Positions 1 through 5,396 of a DNA stretch of 6,394 nt are shown here, in pieces (the stretch's first letter is position 1; every line of letters begins with the position of its first letter). The stretch is taken from positions 1-6,394 of the forward strand of contig JAUXBS010000072.1 of the NCBI GenBank assembly GCA_030619245.1, in the 5' to 3' direction. A model generated the notes under the pieces. The model saw only the letters and a list, made by a program, of their open reading frames with translations, did no database searches and had not been told where the DNA came from. The position numbers and the translations under genes are program-made. This stretch comes from Clostridia bacterium. Its GTDB lineage: Bacteria > UBA6262 > WVXT01 > JAUXBS01.

Positions 1-352
1 TTGCTTCTTTATCCTTTTTTTGGTTACTCAGCATATAAGCCACTCTTTTCTGCGCTTTTTCCGAATACAATCCCCCTGGATTGCTTTTTATAAATTCCTC
101 ATACATGATTTTCGCGCTTTCCTTATTCCCAATAATACTGTTACACTCCGCAATCTGACATTTGATATACACCAGAAATTCTTCATTTTCTCCGAATTCA
201 TCCAATGCCTTTTCGTAATGCATTAATGCTTCTGAATAATTCTTTTTATAAAACTGTTTCTCTCCTTCCTGAAAATCACCTGCAAGAGCAACTGAATGAA
301 AAACAATTCCTGCCAGCAAACTGCATAAAATCCTAAAAATCAATTTCTTCAT
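1..352 (-). CDS. Exported TPR-type protein, N-terminal part (runs off the left edge)
   Basis: An open frame of 117 codons starts at ATG 352-350 and continues past base 1, so the C-terminus is missing. A good Shine-Dalgarno, GGAGG at 358-362, lies 5 bases upstream and fixes the start. Residues 1-24 form a signal peptide: MKK, then a hydrophobic stretch, then the signal peptidase I site Ala22-Leu-Ala24. Residues from about 25 to 105 are charged, helical and tetratricopeptide-like. One repeat is around EGEKQFYKKNYSEALMHYEK, and a second carries the KIMYEEFIKSNP and LYSEKAQKRVAYML pattern seen in YbgF/BamD-style periplasmic TPR proteins. By family knowledge such proteins are periplasmic or envelope scaffolds; the partner here is unknown. 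No strong promoter is visible upstream. The nearest upstream sequence on the same strand is the orphan tail ending at 543. Confidence 0.85.
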   Translation of the reverse strand, partial: MKKLIFRILCSLLAGIVFHSVALAGDFQEGEKQFYKKNYSEALMHYEKALDEFGENEEFLVYIKCQIAECNSIIGNKESAKIMYEEFIKSNPGGLYSEKAQKRVAYMLSNQKKDKEA

Positions 353-542
353 ATTATCCTCCATTTAAATTATTCTACAAACAATTATTAAGGTTCTTGC
401 TTTTATATAACAGGCTTATATATTTTGATAGTACAATTAAGGATAGGTTATTAATCCCTAATCTTTCATCGTTAATTATTAAAATTATGGTGTCTGGTAT
501 TTCCCCCACCCTCTCACACGATGTATAGGTAAATTCTTTGTT
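353..542. other. AT-rich intergenic stretch without a recognisable gene
   Basis: This is the spacer between the TPR gene start and the stop codon of the orphan tail. It is strongly AT-rich, contains the TPR gene ribosome binding site at 358-362, and has several poor -10-like TATA stretches (for example around 395-425) but no convincing -35/-10 pair. A G/C-rich patch at 490-515 could form only a 4-bp GGTG/CACC stem. No coding frame, tRNA remnant or repeat pair is seen. In particular, the missing 3' half of tRNA-Thr is not present here on either strand. Confidence 0.6.
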
Positions 543-698
543 TTACCAGCCACAGCCTGCTTCTTCTACCAGGGTTGTTCTGTAGGACTCATATAGAATA
601 TTGCTACCACACTGTTCTCCATTTGTATCTATTCCTGTTTTGCCATTACAATCTAAAATGTAATTGTTACTGGACTTTGTATATGCCCCTAATATACT
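543..698 (-). pseudogene. Orphan C-terminal coding tail (51 codons), truncated gene of unknown function
   Basis: Reading the minus strand away from the broken tRNA-Thr, a frame of 51 sense codons ends with TAA at 545-543. It has no start codon or ribosome binding site, and upstream it runs into the tRNA half, where an in-frame TAG occurs at 716-714. The encoded tail is rich in Gly, Asn and Thr and has three cysteines (tail residues 17, 30 and 49). It includes LDCNGKTGIDTNGEQCG and ends EEAGCGW. This composition suggests the end of an extracellular or periplasmic protein, such as a pilin-like or surface protein, but I do not recognise the family. It most likely is the 3' remnant of a gene that lost its front at the junction; chance open reading cannot be excluded. 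Confidence 0.45.
679..697 (-). repeat. Small inverted repeat (hairpin) abutting the tRNA-Thr breakpoint
   Basis: GTATAT at 679-684 and ATATAC at 692-697 are perfect 6-bp inverted arms around a 7-base loop. The outer end of the right arm is exactly the last base that still matches a tRNA-Thr (position 697). The arms are simple AT sequence, so chance is quite possible. The position at the junction is what makes it worth recording. Confidence 0.4.
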
Positions 699-735
699 TA
701 CCAAGGATGTGCTCTACCAACTGAGCTATCCCAGC
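697..735 (-). pseudogene. 5' half of tRNA-Thr(GGT), broken after the anticodon loop
   Basis: From 735 downward the minus strand reads as a normal tRNA start. It has a 7-base 5' acceptor strand GCTGGGA, a D arm with stem GCTC/GAGC and loop AGTTGGTA, a 5' anticodon stem CATCC, and a 7-base loop TTGGTAA with anticodon GGT (702-700). After one more base (G697) the match stops. The expected GGATG stem strand, variable loop, T arm (TTCRA) and 3' acceptor TCCCAGC are all absent from the next 330 bases. Gene order and anticodon match thrT of the tyrU-glyT-thrT cluster that precedes tufB in E. coli. It is 10 bases downstream of the CCA of tRNA-Gly and would share its transcript. It cannot make a functional tRNA alone. 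Causes could be deletion, recombination at the tRNA, or an assembly misjoin. Confidence 0.85.
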
Positions 736-745
736 CCTTTACCAC

Positions 746-819
746 TGGAGCGGGCGAAGAGAATCGAACTCTCGTAATCAGCTTGGAAGGCTGAGGCTTT
801 ACCACTAAGCTACGCCCGC
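746..819 (-). tRNA. tRNA-Gly(TCC), CCA encoded
   Basis: The cloverleaf on the minus strand is complete: acceptor GCGGGCG (819-813) pairs with CGCCCGC (756-750). The D stem is GCTT/AAGC, the anticodon stem TCAGC/GCTGA holds loop CTTCCAA with anticodon TCC, and the T stem GAGAG/CTCTT (one G-T pair) encloses TTCGATT. The discriminator is T749, followed by an encoded CCA at 748-746. It is the only one of the three intact tRNA genes here with an encoded CCA; the Tyr and Phe genes need CCA-adding enzyme. It is the middle gene of the Tyr-Gly-Thr cluster. Confidence 0.96.
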
Positions 820-828
820 AGCAAAGTA

Positions 829-912
829 TGGGCAGGGAAGGATTTGAACCTTCGTAGGACTAAGTCCGCTAGATTTACAGTCTAGTGCGATTGACCGCTC
901 CGCCACCTGCCC
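829..912 (-). tRNA. tRNA-Tyr(GTA), class II with long variable arm
   Basis: This is an 84-base gene on the minus strand. Acceptor GGGCAGG (912-906) pairs with CCTGCCC (836-830), with discriminator A829. The anticodon stem CTAGA/TCTAG holds loop CTGTAAA with anticodon GTA. A long variable arm contains the GGAC/GTCC stem typical of bacterial tRNA-Tyr, and the T stem GAAGG/CCTTC encloses TTCAAAT. CCA is not encoded. It is the first gene of the cluster, 9 bases before tRNA-Gly, and begins 18 bases after a near-consensus -10 box. Confidence 0.97.
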
Positions 913-930
913 GAAACTTAATCGAGTTAG

Positions 931-959
931 ATATTATCAATTTAAGAGGATTTTGTCAA
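931..959 (-). promoter_or_regulatory. Sigma-70 promoter of the tRNA-Tyr-Gly-Thr cluster
   Basis: On the minus strand the -35 box is a perfect TTGACA (959-954). A 17-base spacer separates it from the -10 box TAATAT (936-931). The tRNA-Tyr 5' end lies 18 bases further on, leaving room for a short leader trimmed by RNase P. This is the strongest promoter match in the window, as expected for a stable-RNA operon. Confidence 0.85.
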
Positions 960-1022
960 ACAGAAAAAAAAGTTTTAATTTAACCTTCCAGCGATAAGGC
1001 AGTACAAAAAATGAGATTTATT

Positions 1023-1051
1023 TTGCAAATGCTCGGAAAATATGATATATA
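1023..1051 (+). promoter_or_regulatory. Probable promoter of the sugar symporter gene
   Basis: TTGCAA at 1023-1028, a 17-base spacer, and TATATA at 1046-1051 form a plausible sigma-70-like pair on the plus strand. The gene starts at 1181, so the 5' leader would be about 120 bases. The region is so AT-rich that other -10 choices exist, including a TATAAT at 1066-1071 with no matching -35. The assignment is therefore tentative. Confidence 0.4.
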
Positions 1052-1084
1052 TTATATATTATATTTATAATATGGACAGCAATG

Positions 1085-1106
1085 AATTAAAATAAATGCT
1101 TTAATT
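1085..1106 (+). repeat. 7-bp inverted repeat in the symporter leader, possible operator
   Basis: AATTAAA (1085-1091) and TTTAATT (1100-1106) are perfect inverted arms separated by 8 bases. They lie just downstream of the proposed promoter and would fall in the 5' leader. An operator for a repressor of sugar uptake would fit the position, but the arms are pure A/T and no regulator gene is nearby, so this is weak. Confidence 0.25.
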
Positions 1107-1180
1107 GCACTATATACAAACCGCGTTTGACAGGCTGGACAAAAAACAGCAGTAAGACTACAGACAAGGAGGAACTATAA

Positions 1181-3025
1181 ATGGGATTTATGGACTTTTT
1201 TGTTTTTCTGGCGTTTATCAGTTGTGTTGTGGGATTAGGGATTTTCAAAAGCCGCAAGGAAAAAACCAGTGAGGATTATTTCCTCGCAGGCCGCGGGCTT
1301 CACTGGTGGCTGATAGGGATTTCTCTTATAGCCGCAAATATTTCAGCAGAACAATTTGTCGGTATGTCGGGAAGCGCCGCGGATTATCTTGGCCTCGCAA
1401 TCGCAAGTTATGAATGGATGGCGGCGATAACGCTGGTTGTAGTCGCGTTTGTATTCCTTCCTTATTTCCTCAAGACGGGAATATTCACAATCCCGCAGTT
1501 TTTAGAGCACCGGTACAACCATTGGGCGCGCAGTATGATGGCTATTTTCATGCTGTTGATTCTGATTGGTGTTTCCCTGTCCGGAGTTATCTACGCCGGC
1601 TCATTAACCATGCAGGATCTCCTCGGCCAGGTAAACATTAATATAAACCTGGCAACGGCCTGTTGGATAATGGGTTTGATTGCAGCGCTGTACGTAGCTT
1701 TCGGAGGGCTTAAAGCCTGTGTCTGGGCAGACCTCGTGCAGGGCACAGCGCTTATCATTGCAGGCGGTGTGATAGCCTGGCTGGCGCTACGGCACCTTGG
1801 CCTTACTCCCGTCAATGAGTTGGTGGACGCAACCGGGGCTGTCGCCTCAAATTTAAGCGAAAGCGGAGGGGTTTTCCAGAAATTCAAACTACTGAACGCA
1901 ACTAAACTGCATATGGTTCTCCCCAGGACAGACCTGAACATCCCCTGGACCGCGCTTATTATAGGCCTCTGGATTCCAAACTTTTACTACTGGGGGCTTA
2001 ACCAGTATATAACCCAGCGTATCCTGGGGTCTGCATCGCTCAAAGAAGGACAGAAAGGCATAGTGTTTGCCGCGGCGCTGAAACTTGTAATACCGTTTGT
2101 CATCGTATTCCCCGGGCTCATGGCCTTTAATATGTTCAGTTCGGAGATGGCGGACAAAGCCGCATCAGACGATAAAATCATTCTTCAAAACACAAAAGTG
2201 ATTGAATTGTACGAATCGGAAATAAACAGCAAAGAATCGTTGAATATATTTGTTTTTGATAAAGGCTGGAGCCAGAGGAATGTTGAAAAAGCAAAGGAAC
2301 TCAGCGCTTATAATGAAAATATTCGTTTAAGGGCTGAAATGAACGGCAAGAACGTTGTTAAGAAAAGGTTGCTCGGCTACAAGACGGATTCTGCGCTCGG
2401 ACTGCTAATCGGCAAGTTAGTCCCGAAGGGTTTTGGCCTGTACGGTTTTATCATTGCAGCGCTTCTGGGAGCAATCATAAGTTCGCTTGCCGCCATACTT
2501 AATGCAGCTTCCACAATCTTCACAATTGATGTATATAACAGGTATATAAGTAAAGAAGCCGCCCAGAAAACGCTTGTGATGGTCGGCCGTATATGCGTCG
2601 GTATCTTCGTAGTAATTGGATGTGTTATATCGCCTCAACTTGCAAATCCCAAGTTTGGCGGTATATTCAAATATATCCAGGAATTCCAGGGTTACATTTC
2701 TCCGGGTATTCTTGCTGTATTTATATTCGGCATTATTAACCGCAGGGCCCATAGGAATTTAGGAGTAATAGGATTGATAATCAATCCTTTCATCTACGGA
2801 TATCTTGCAAAGTTCCATCCATCAATAGCATTCCTCGATAGAATGGCTATCTGCATGTTTGCTGTGCTTGCTATAATGACCATTGCAGGTCTGTTTTGGA
2901 AGATGCCAGAACGAATTGAATTCAAATCCGATACAAAACTGGATCTTGCACCTTCAAAACCTTCATTGATTTTCGGTATCGGGATTGTTATTGCTACTCT
3001 GGTTCTCTATATAGTCTTCTGGTAA
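1181..3025 (+). CDS. Sodium/sugar symporter of the SSS (SLC5, SGLT-like) family
   Basis: This 614-residue inner-membrane protein probably imports a hexose with Na+. An ideal AAGGAGG (1166-1172) 8 bases upstream sets the ATG. About 14 hydrophobic segments span the length. The N-terminal signature EDYFLAGRG (31-39) and AANISAEQF (51-59) are very close to vSGLT from Vibrio. By recalled vSGLT numbering, sugar-contact residues appear kept: Gln58 (Q69), Glu78 (E88), Asn267 (N260), gate Tyr270 (Y263), Lys301 (K294) and Gln500 (Q428). Ala81 replaces Ser91. The Na2-site serine pair lies in IISSLAAILN (432-441). A hydrophilic, charged insert at about 322-402, between the equivalents of vSGLT TM8 and TM9, is longer than in vSGLT and is encoded by more AT-rich DNA. 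The gene stands alone, so its substrate is not defined by neighbours; galactose, glucose or another hexose is possible. Confidence 0.93.
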   Translation: MGFMDFFVFLAFISCVVGLGIFKSRKEKTSEDYFLAGRGLHWWLIGISLIAANISAEQFVGMSGSAADYLGLAIASYEWMAAITLVVVAFVFLPYFLKTGIFTIPQFLEHRYNHWARSMMAIFMLLILIGVSLSGVIYAGSLTMQDLLGQVNININLATACWIMGLIAALYVAFGGLKACVWADLVQGTALIIAGGVIAWLALRHLGLTPVNELVDATGAVASNLSESGGVFQKFKLLNATKLHMVLPRTDLNIPWTALIIGLWIPNFYYWGLNQYITQRILGSASLKEGQKGIVFAAALKLVIPFVIVFPGLMAFNMFSSEMADKAASDDKIILQNTKVIELYESEINSKESLNIFVFDKGWSQRNVEKAKELSAYNENIRLRAEMNGKNVVKKRLLGYKTDSALGLLIGKLVPKGFGLYGFIIAALLGAIISSLAAILNAASTIFTIDVYNRYISKEAAQKTLVMVGRICVGIFVVIGCVISPQLANPKFGGIFKYIQEFQGYISPGILAVFIFGIINRRAHRNLGVIGLIINPFIYGYLAKFHPSIAFLDRMAICMFAVLAIMTIAGLFWKMPERIEFKSDTKLDLAPSKPSLIFGIGIVIATLVLYIVFW

Positions 3026-3040
3026 GAACATCCAAAACTT

Positions 3041-3070
3041 AGCCCCCCCACGGTTTACCGTGGGGGGGCT
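3041..3070 (+). repeat. Perfect 13-bp GC-rich palindrome (TTTA loop), hairpin or REP-like element
   Basis: Bases 3041-3053 (AG, seven C, ACGG) pair perfectly with 3058-3070 around the tetraloop TTTA. It starts 15 bases after the symporter stop codon. No T-run follows on the plus strand and only TTTT follows on the minus strand, so it is not a standard intrinsic terminator. It may protect the mRNA 3' end, assist the adjacent terminator, or be one copy of a repeated extragenic palindrome. Only one copy is in this window. Confidence 0.8.
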
Positions 3071-3090
3071 AGAGTATTACTTGCCAATAA

Positions 3091-3124
3091 AAAATCCCCT
3101 CAACGGCCTGCTATCGGGGATTTT
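3091..3124 (-). terminator. Bidirectional rho-independent terminator between symporter and PilZ gene
   Basis: AAAATCCCC (3091-3099) pairs with GGGGATTTT (3116-3124), a 9-bp stem with a 16-base loop. On the minus strand the GGGGA side is followed by a run of six T, giving a good terminator for the PilZ gene, which ends about 57 bases earlier. On the plus strand the stem closes with GGGGATTTT, giving four T, which can end symporter transcripts. This fits the convergent gene arrangement. Confidence 0.75.
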
Positions 3125-3180
3125 GTAATATAATATTTATATTTTGATAAAAATGATGTTTATATATTGCGATTTTATAT

Positions 3181-3507
3181 TTATGATAATTGCTTGTTCA
3201 TGAAATTGTTTATAATTTCATAATCAGCGTTGCTTATTGTTAAAAACCTTAGTCCTGCCCCCTCTTTACCTAACCAGACCACTATCCCCCTGACCTTTAT
3301 CAGCTTCTTATCACCCGGAACACTGAATTCCATTGCTAAAATGCTTCCCGGCTCGTAATTAATACACTTGAGTAGAAAAATACCATCACAGCACAGGTCT
3401 TTTGAGTAGTACTTTGCCTTATCCCCCCTGCATTTAATCTTTATCTCAATTCTCGGGTATTTTCTTTTATCAATATTTTTATTATTTTTATTATCGATTT
3501 CTTCCAT
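3181..3507 (-). CDS. Small single-domain PilZ protein (putative c-di-GMP effector)
   Basis: This 108-residue cytoplasmic protein is a stand-alone PilZ domain preceded by a charged N-terminus. The first c-di-GMP motif RxxxR is intact as Arg15-KYP-Arg19. The second, canonically (D/N)xSxxG, is Asp37-L-Cys39-C-D-Gly42, with cysteine in place of serine. The following pattern (GIFL, an LAMEFSVPG segment, then GIVVWL and AGLRFL) matches the PilZ subfamily best known from deltaproteobacteria. By family knowledge such proteins bind c-di-GMP and control motility, adhesion or secretion by contact with a partner. The start ATG 3507-3505 has no Shine-Dalgarno, no alternative ATG exists before residue 59, and upstream an in-frame stop occurs at 3537-3535. 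A promoter placed exactly at the start suggests a leaderless transcript. It is monocistronic. Confidence 0.82.
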   Translation of the reverse strand: MEEIDNKNNKNIDKRKYPRIEIKIKCRGDKAKYYSKDLCCDGIFLLKCINYEPGSILAMEFSVPGDKKLIKVRGIVVWLGKEGAGLRFLTISNADYEIINNFMNKQLS

Positions 3508-3513
3508 GATTAT

Positions 3514-3542
3514 AATATAACAAATACAGGGGGTTTAATCAA
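3514..3542 (-). promoter_or_regulatory. Promoter of the PilZ gene, positioned for a leaderless mRNA
   Basis: On the minus strand TTGATT (3542-3537), a 17-base spacer, and TATATT (3519-3514) form a good sigma-70-like promoter. Only 6 bases separate the -10 box from the ATG at 3507, so transcription would begin at or within a base or two of the start codon. This agrees with the absence of a ribosome binding site. Confidence 0.55.
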
Positions 3543-3630
3543 TGTTTTTTATAGGGGGTTTTGACAGGATAGGACCTGCCGTGAACAGGCAGAATAAAAA
3601 TAATAAAAACAGAAATATCTTAAATGTAAT

Positions 3631-3658
3631 ATTGACACGGAGTTTCTACTTTGTCAAT
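3631..3658. repeat. 7-bp inverted repeat overlapping the DUF192 gene stop codon
   Basis: ATTGACA (3631-3637) and TGTCAAT (3652-3658) are perfect inverted arms around a 14-base loop, and the second arm includes the TGA stop of the DUF192 gene. On the minus strand a T-rich stretch (3591-3612) follows about 20 bases later. It could be a weak 3' hairpin for that gene, but the stem is short and AT-rich and not adjacent to the T stretch. Confidence 0.3.
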
Positions 3659-4154
3659 GAGTTATATTTGTAACTTTATCGCCCACTGATATTTTGTTAC
3701 TTTTGAACCAGCCTGCATTCATCTCAAGCGCATACATTATATCATCTGATTTTGATTCATAACTCCTTAATAAATTATCGGGGATATTCTCATTCTCCTT
3801 CTTCATTGCGCGGATTTCCCGTATGATGCCTTTTGAATCCAGGTAGGCAATGTCAAGGTCCATACAGCAGCCCTTCATCCAGAATACACGCCTGTCCGCG
3901 CCGGGAAATTCAAAAAACATTCCCGAATCATCAGCAAGGCTCTTGCGCCCGGAAAGCCCTTTCTCTCTCTTCTTTTTTGTATCAGCGATTTCAACATCAA
4001 TAACCCTGCCGCTCACCATGATTCTACGGAATTCTGAATTATGCCGAACCTGCATGTCCCCTTCACTACTGCACCCGCTGAACCCGGCAACTATAAAGAA
4101 AATTGCTATTTGAGTGAATATCCATATATTTATTGATTTTTTCGATTTCAACAT
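3654..4154 (-). CDS. DUF192 (PF02643) lipoprotein
   Basis: The protein has 166 residues from the preferred ATG 4154-4152, which has GGGAG (4162-4166) 7 bases upstream and places a lipoprotein signal directly at the N-terminus. That signal is MLKSKK, a hydrophobic helix, and lipobox FSGC with Cys28 lipidated. An in-frame TTG at 4214 would add 20 residues but has no ribosome binding site. The DUF192 domain fills about 47-162, with GLSGR (66-70), GMFFEF (78-83), FWMK (91-94), LDIAYLD (100-106), LEMNAGW (143-149) and VGD (157-159). Two adjacent cysteines (96-97) sit where many members have Asn-Thr. The function of the family is unknown; it is usually a small exported or anchored protein. The gene follows tRNA-Phe by 72 bases on the same strand with no clear terminator between, so it may be transcribed from the tRNA promoter. 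Confidence 0.85.
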   Translation of the reverse strand: MLKSKKSINIWIFTQIAIFFIVAGFSGCSSEGDMQVRHNSEFRRIMVSGRVIDVEIADTKKKREKGLSGRKSLADDSGMFFEFPGADRRVFWMKGCCMDLDIAYLDSKGIIREIRAMKKENENIPDNLLRSYESKSDDIMYALEMNAGWFKSNKISVGDKVTNITH

Positions 4155-4226
4155 AACTGTTCTCCCATAAATAAAAAAAACCCCCTTTTCAATGACGGCG
4201 GTGTTAAAAATCAATGGCTCTTAATA

Positions 4227-4299
4227 TGCCGCAGGACGGAATCGAACCGTCGACGCATAGATTTTCAGTCTATCGCTCTACCGACTGAGCTACCGCGGC
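4227..4299 (-). tRNA. tRNA-Phe(GAA)
   Basis: This is a 73-base cloverleaf on the minus strand. Acceptor GCCGCGG (4299-4293) pairs with CTGCGGC (4234-4228) with one G-T pair, and the discriminator is A4227. The D stem is GCTC/GAGC. The anticodon stem ATAGA/TCTAT holds loop CTGAAAA with anticodon GAA. The T stem GACGG/CCGTC encloses TTCGATT. CCA is not encoded. It has its own promoter and lies between the permease gene and the DUF192 lipoprotein gene, all in the same direction. Confidence 0.97.
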
Positions 4300-4318
4300 A
4301 TAATCAATTTATTCGGAG

Positions 4319-4347
4319 ATACTACTAAAATAATGCCGGTCTGTCAA
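4319..4347 (-). promoter_or_regulatory. Sigma-70 promoter of tRNA-Phe
   Basis: On the minus strand TTGACA (4347-4342) is followed by a 17-base spacer and TAGTAT (4324-4319). The tRNA begins 19 bases downstream of the -10 box. The geometry closely matches that of the tRNA-Tyr promoter. The -35 box begins 13 bases after the permease stop codon. Confidence 0.75.
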
Positions 4348-4360
4348 TAAAATTAACCTC

Positions 4361-5389
4361 TTAAAACCCCAGAGAATAAAGAATAAACCCCGTCAGGACA
4401 CCTACCGTAAAATTGAATAATTTTATCTTTAGCGGGTCTTTTATGGTATAGGAAAGCAGGGGAAGCATCCCGTGGCCGTCCTGTACTATTGAACTTGCCA
4501 GCAGCACGGAAAAAGGCACCATTCCCTTCGCGAACATCGCCACGAATATCAGGTGGGGGCCCGAATCAGGTATGATGCCTACCAGGCATGCCAGAAATAT
4601 GACTGAAAGCATATGTTCCCTTACAAACCCTTCAAGGTTCCATAGTTCAAGCCCCGTATCCAGCAGGAACAGGGCCCCGACGGTCCATAAAAGGATTTTC
4701 CAGAAATGCTTTTTTAATATATGGTTCCAGATATGCTCTTCCAGGTAATGTTCAGGCACGGTAATAACTATTATACCCGTCAGGAAAAGCAAACTTACCA
4801 GGGTAATATTCTGCCAGCTCGCCTTATCATGACCGGCAATACCGGTAAGAAAAGCATAAATGAATACAGCTATCAGCAGGAGGATGAGGAATCTTTGAAA
4901 GGATATATTCTTCAGGTTTTTAATTATTTCCCCTGAATTCAGGAGCCTGCATTCACTGTCTTTATGAATGTTTATTACCTTGCATTCCTCGCAGGGTTTT
5001 ATTTTGAAAAATACCGCCAGTTTATCATATAGAAAAGAAAAACCAAACCCCATTATGAACAATATGATAAAAAGGAGAATGGCCTTCCCGGGAAACATTG
5101 CCAGCATTACGAATGCAGCATCCCCGCTTGTAGCCAGCATGCTGCCCGCAATTGCCCCGAATGAGATTAAACCGCGAACGTAAAACGTGACATTCATGAA
5201 AGAACCCAGGCAGCCCGGAACAGCCCCAAAAAATGAGGCTATGAAGTACTGCCTCCACCGGCCGCCTTTTATAATCCTGCTCATCCCGCCCCCGGTTAAT
5301 ACATTAAGATAGTCAACAAAGACCATCATAACGAAAACAAAGACGGAAATCATAATACCATGTTTCAGGCTGTGAAATAAAATATCCAT
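4361..5389 (-). CDS. 10-TM permease of the ArsP_2 type (PF11449, putative heavy-metal exporter)
   Basis: This 342-residue inner-membrane protein is built as two hydrophobic halves joined by a polar loop. The first half carries GAVPGCLGSF (55-64) and SGDAAFVML (88-96). The second carries GIIPDSGPHL (271-280) and QDGHG (303-307). These paired PG/PDSGPH motifs are characteristic of the ArsP_2 family, annotated as putative heavy-metal or manganese transporters; the substrate is not established. The central loop (about 128-160) has Cys133, Cys136, His142 and Cys147, and a second polar stretch has His214, His219, His223 and His228, both plausible metal ligands. It starts 7 bases after the stop of the TlpA-like gene, has no good Shine-Dalgarno of its own, and is probably translationally coupled as the last protein gene of a trx-tlpA-permease operon. 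Confidence 0.85.
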   Translation of the reverse strand: MDILFHSLKHGIMISVFVFVMMVFVDYLNVLTGGGMSRIIKGGRWRQYFIASFFGAVPGCLGSFMNVTFYVRGLISFGAIAGSMLATSGDAAFVMLAMFPGKAILLFIILFIMGFGFSFLYDKLAVFFKIKPCEECKVINIHKDSECRLLNSGEIIKNLKNISFQRFLILLLIAVFIYAFLTGIAGHDKASWQNITLVSLLFLTGIIVITVPEHYLEEHIWNHILKKHFWKILLWTVGALFLLDTGLELWNLEGFVREHMLSVIFLACLVGIIPDSGPHLIFVAMFAKGMVPFSVLLASSIVQDGHGMLPLLSYTIKDPLKIKLFNFTVGVLTGFILYSLGF

Positions 5390-5396
5390 GTATTAA

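Noticed and set aside
20..226. Plus-strand 68-codon open frame near the left edge
   Set aside because: It lies antisense to the exported TPR gene, which has a ribosome binding site, a signal peptide and repeat structure. The plus frame has none of these.
543..698. Dockerin or calcium-binding repeat in the orphan tail (DCNGKTGIDTNGEQ)
   Set aside because: The Asp/Asn spacing does not follow the EF-hand or dockerin loop pattern and there is only one such stretch.
363..735. tRNA-Thr interrupted by an intron rather than truncated
   Set aside because: I searched the next 330 bases of the minus strand for a 3' exon (GGATG stem strand, TTCRA T loop, TCCCAGC acceptor) and found none.
3577..3600. 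CTGCC/GGCAG hairpin as a terminator of the DUF192 gene
   Set aside because: The stem is only 5 bp, and the T-rich stretch on the minus strand comes before it, not after.
4155..4190. Run of five G and eight T on the minus strand as a terminator or phase-variable tract
   Set aside because: No upstream stem pairs with the G-run, and the tract lies outside the preferred coding start, so slippage would not alter the protein.
4155..4214. TTG start at 4214 giving a 186-residue DUF192 protein
   Set aside because: There is no ribosome binding site before it, and it would place 20 residues in front of a clear lipoprotein signal. The internal ATG at 4154 has GGGAG at the right distance.
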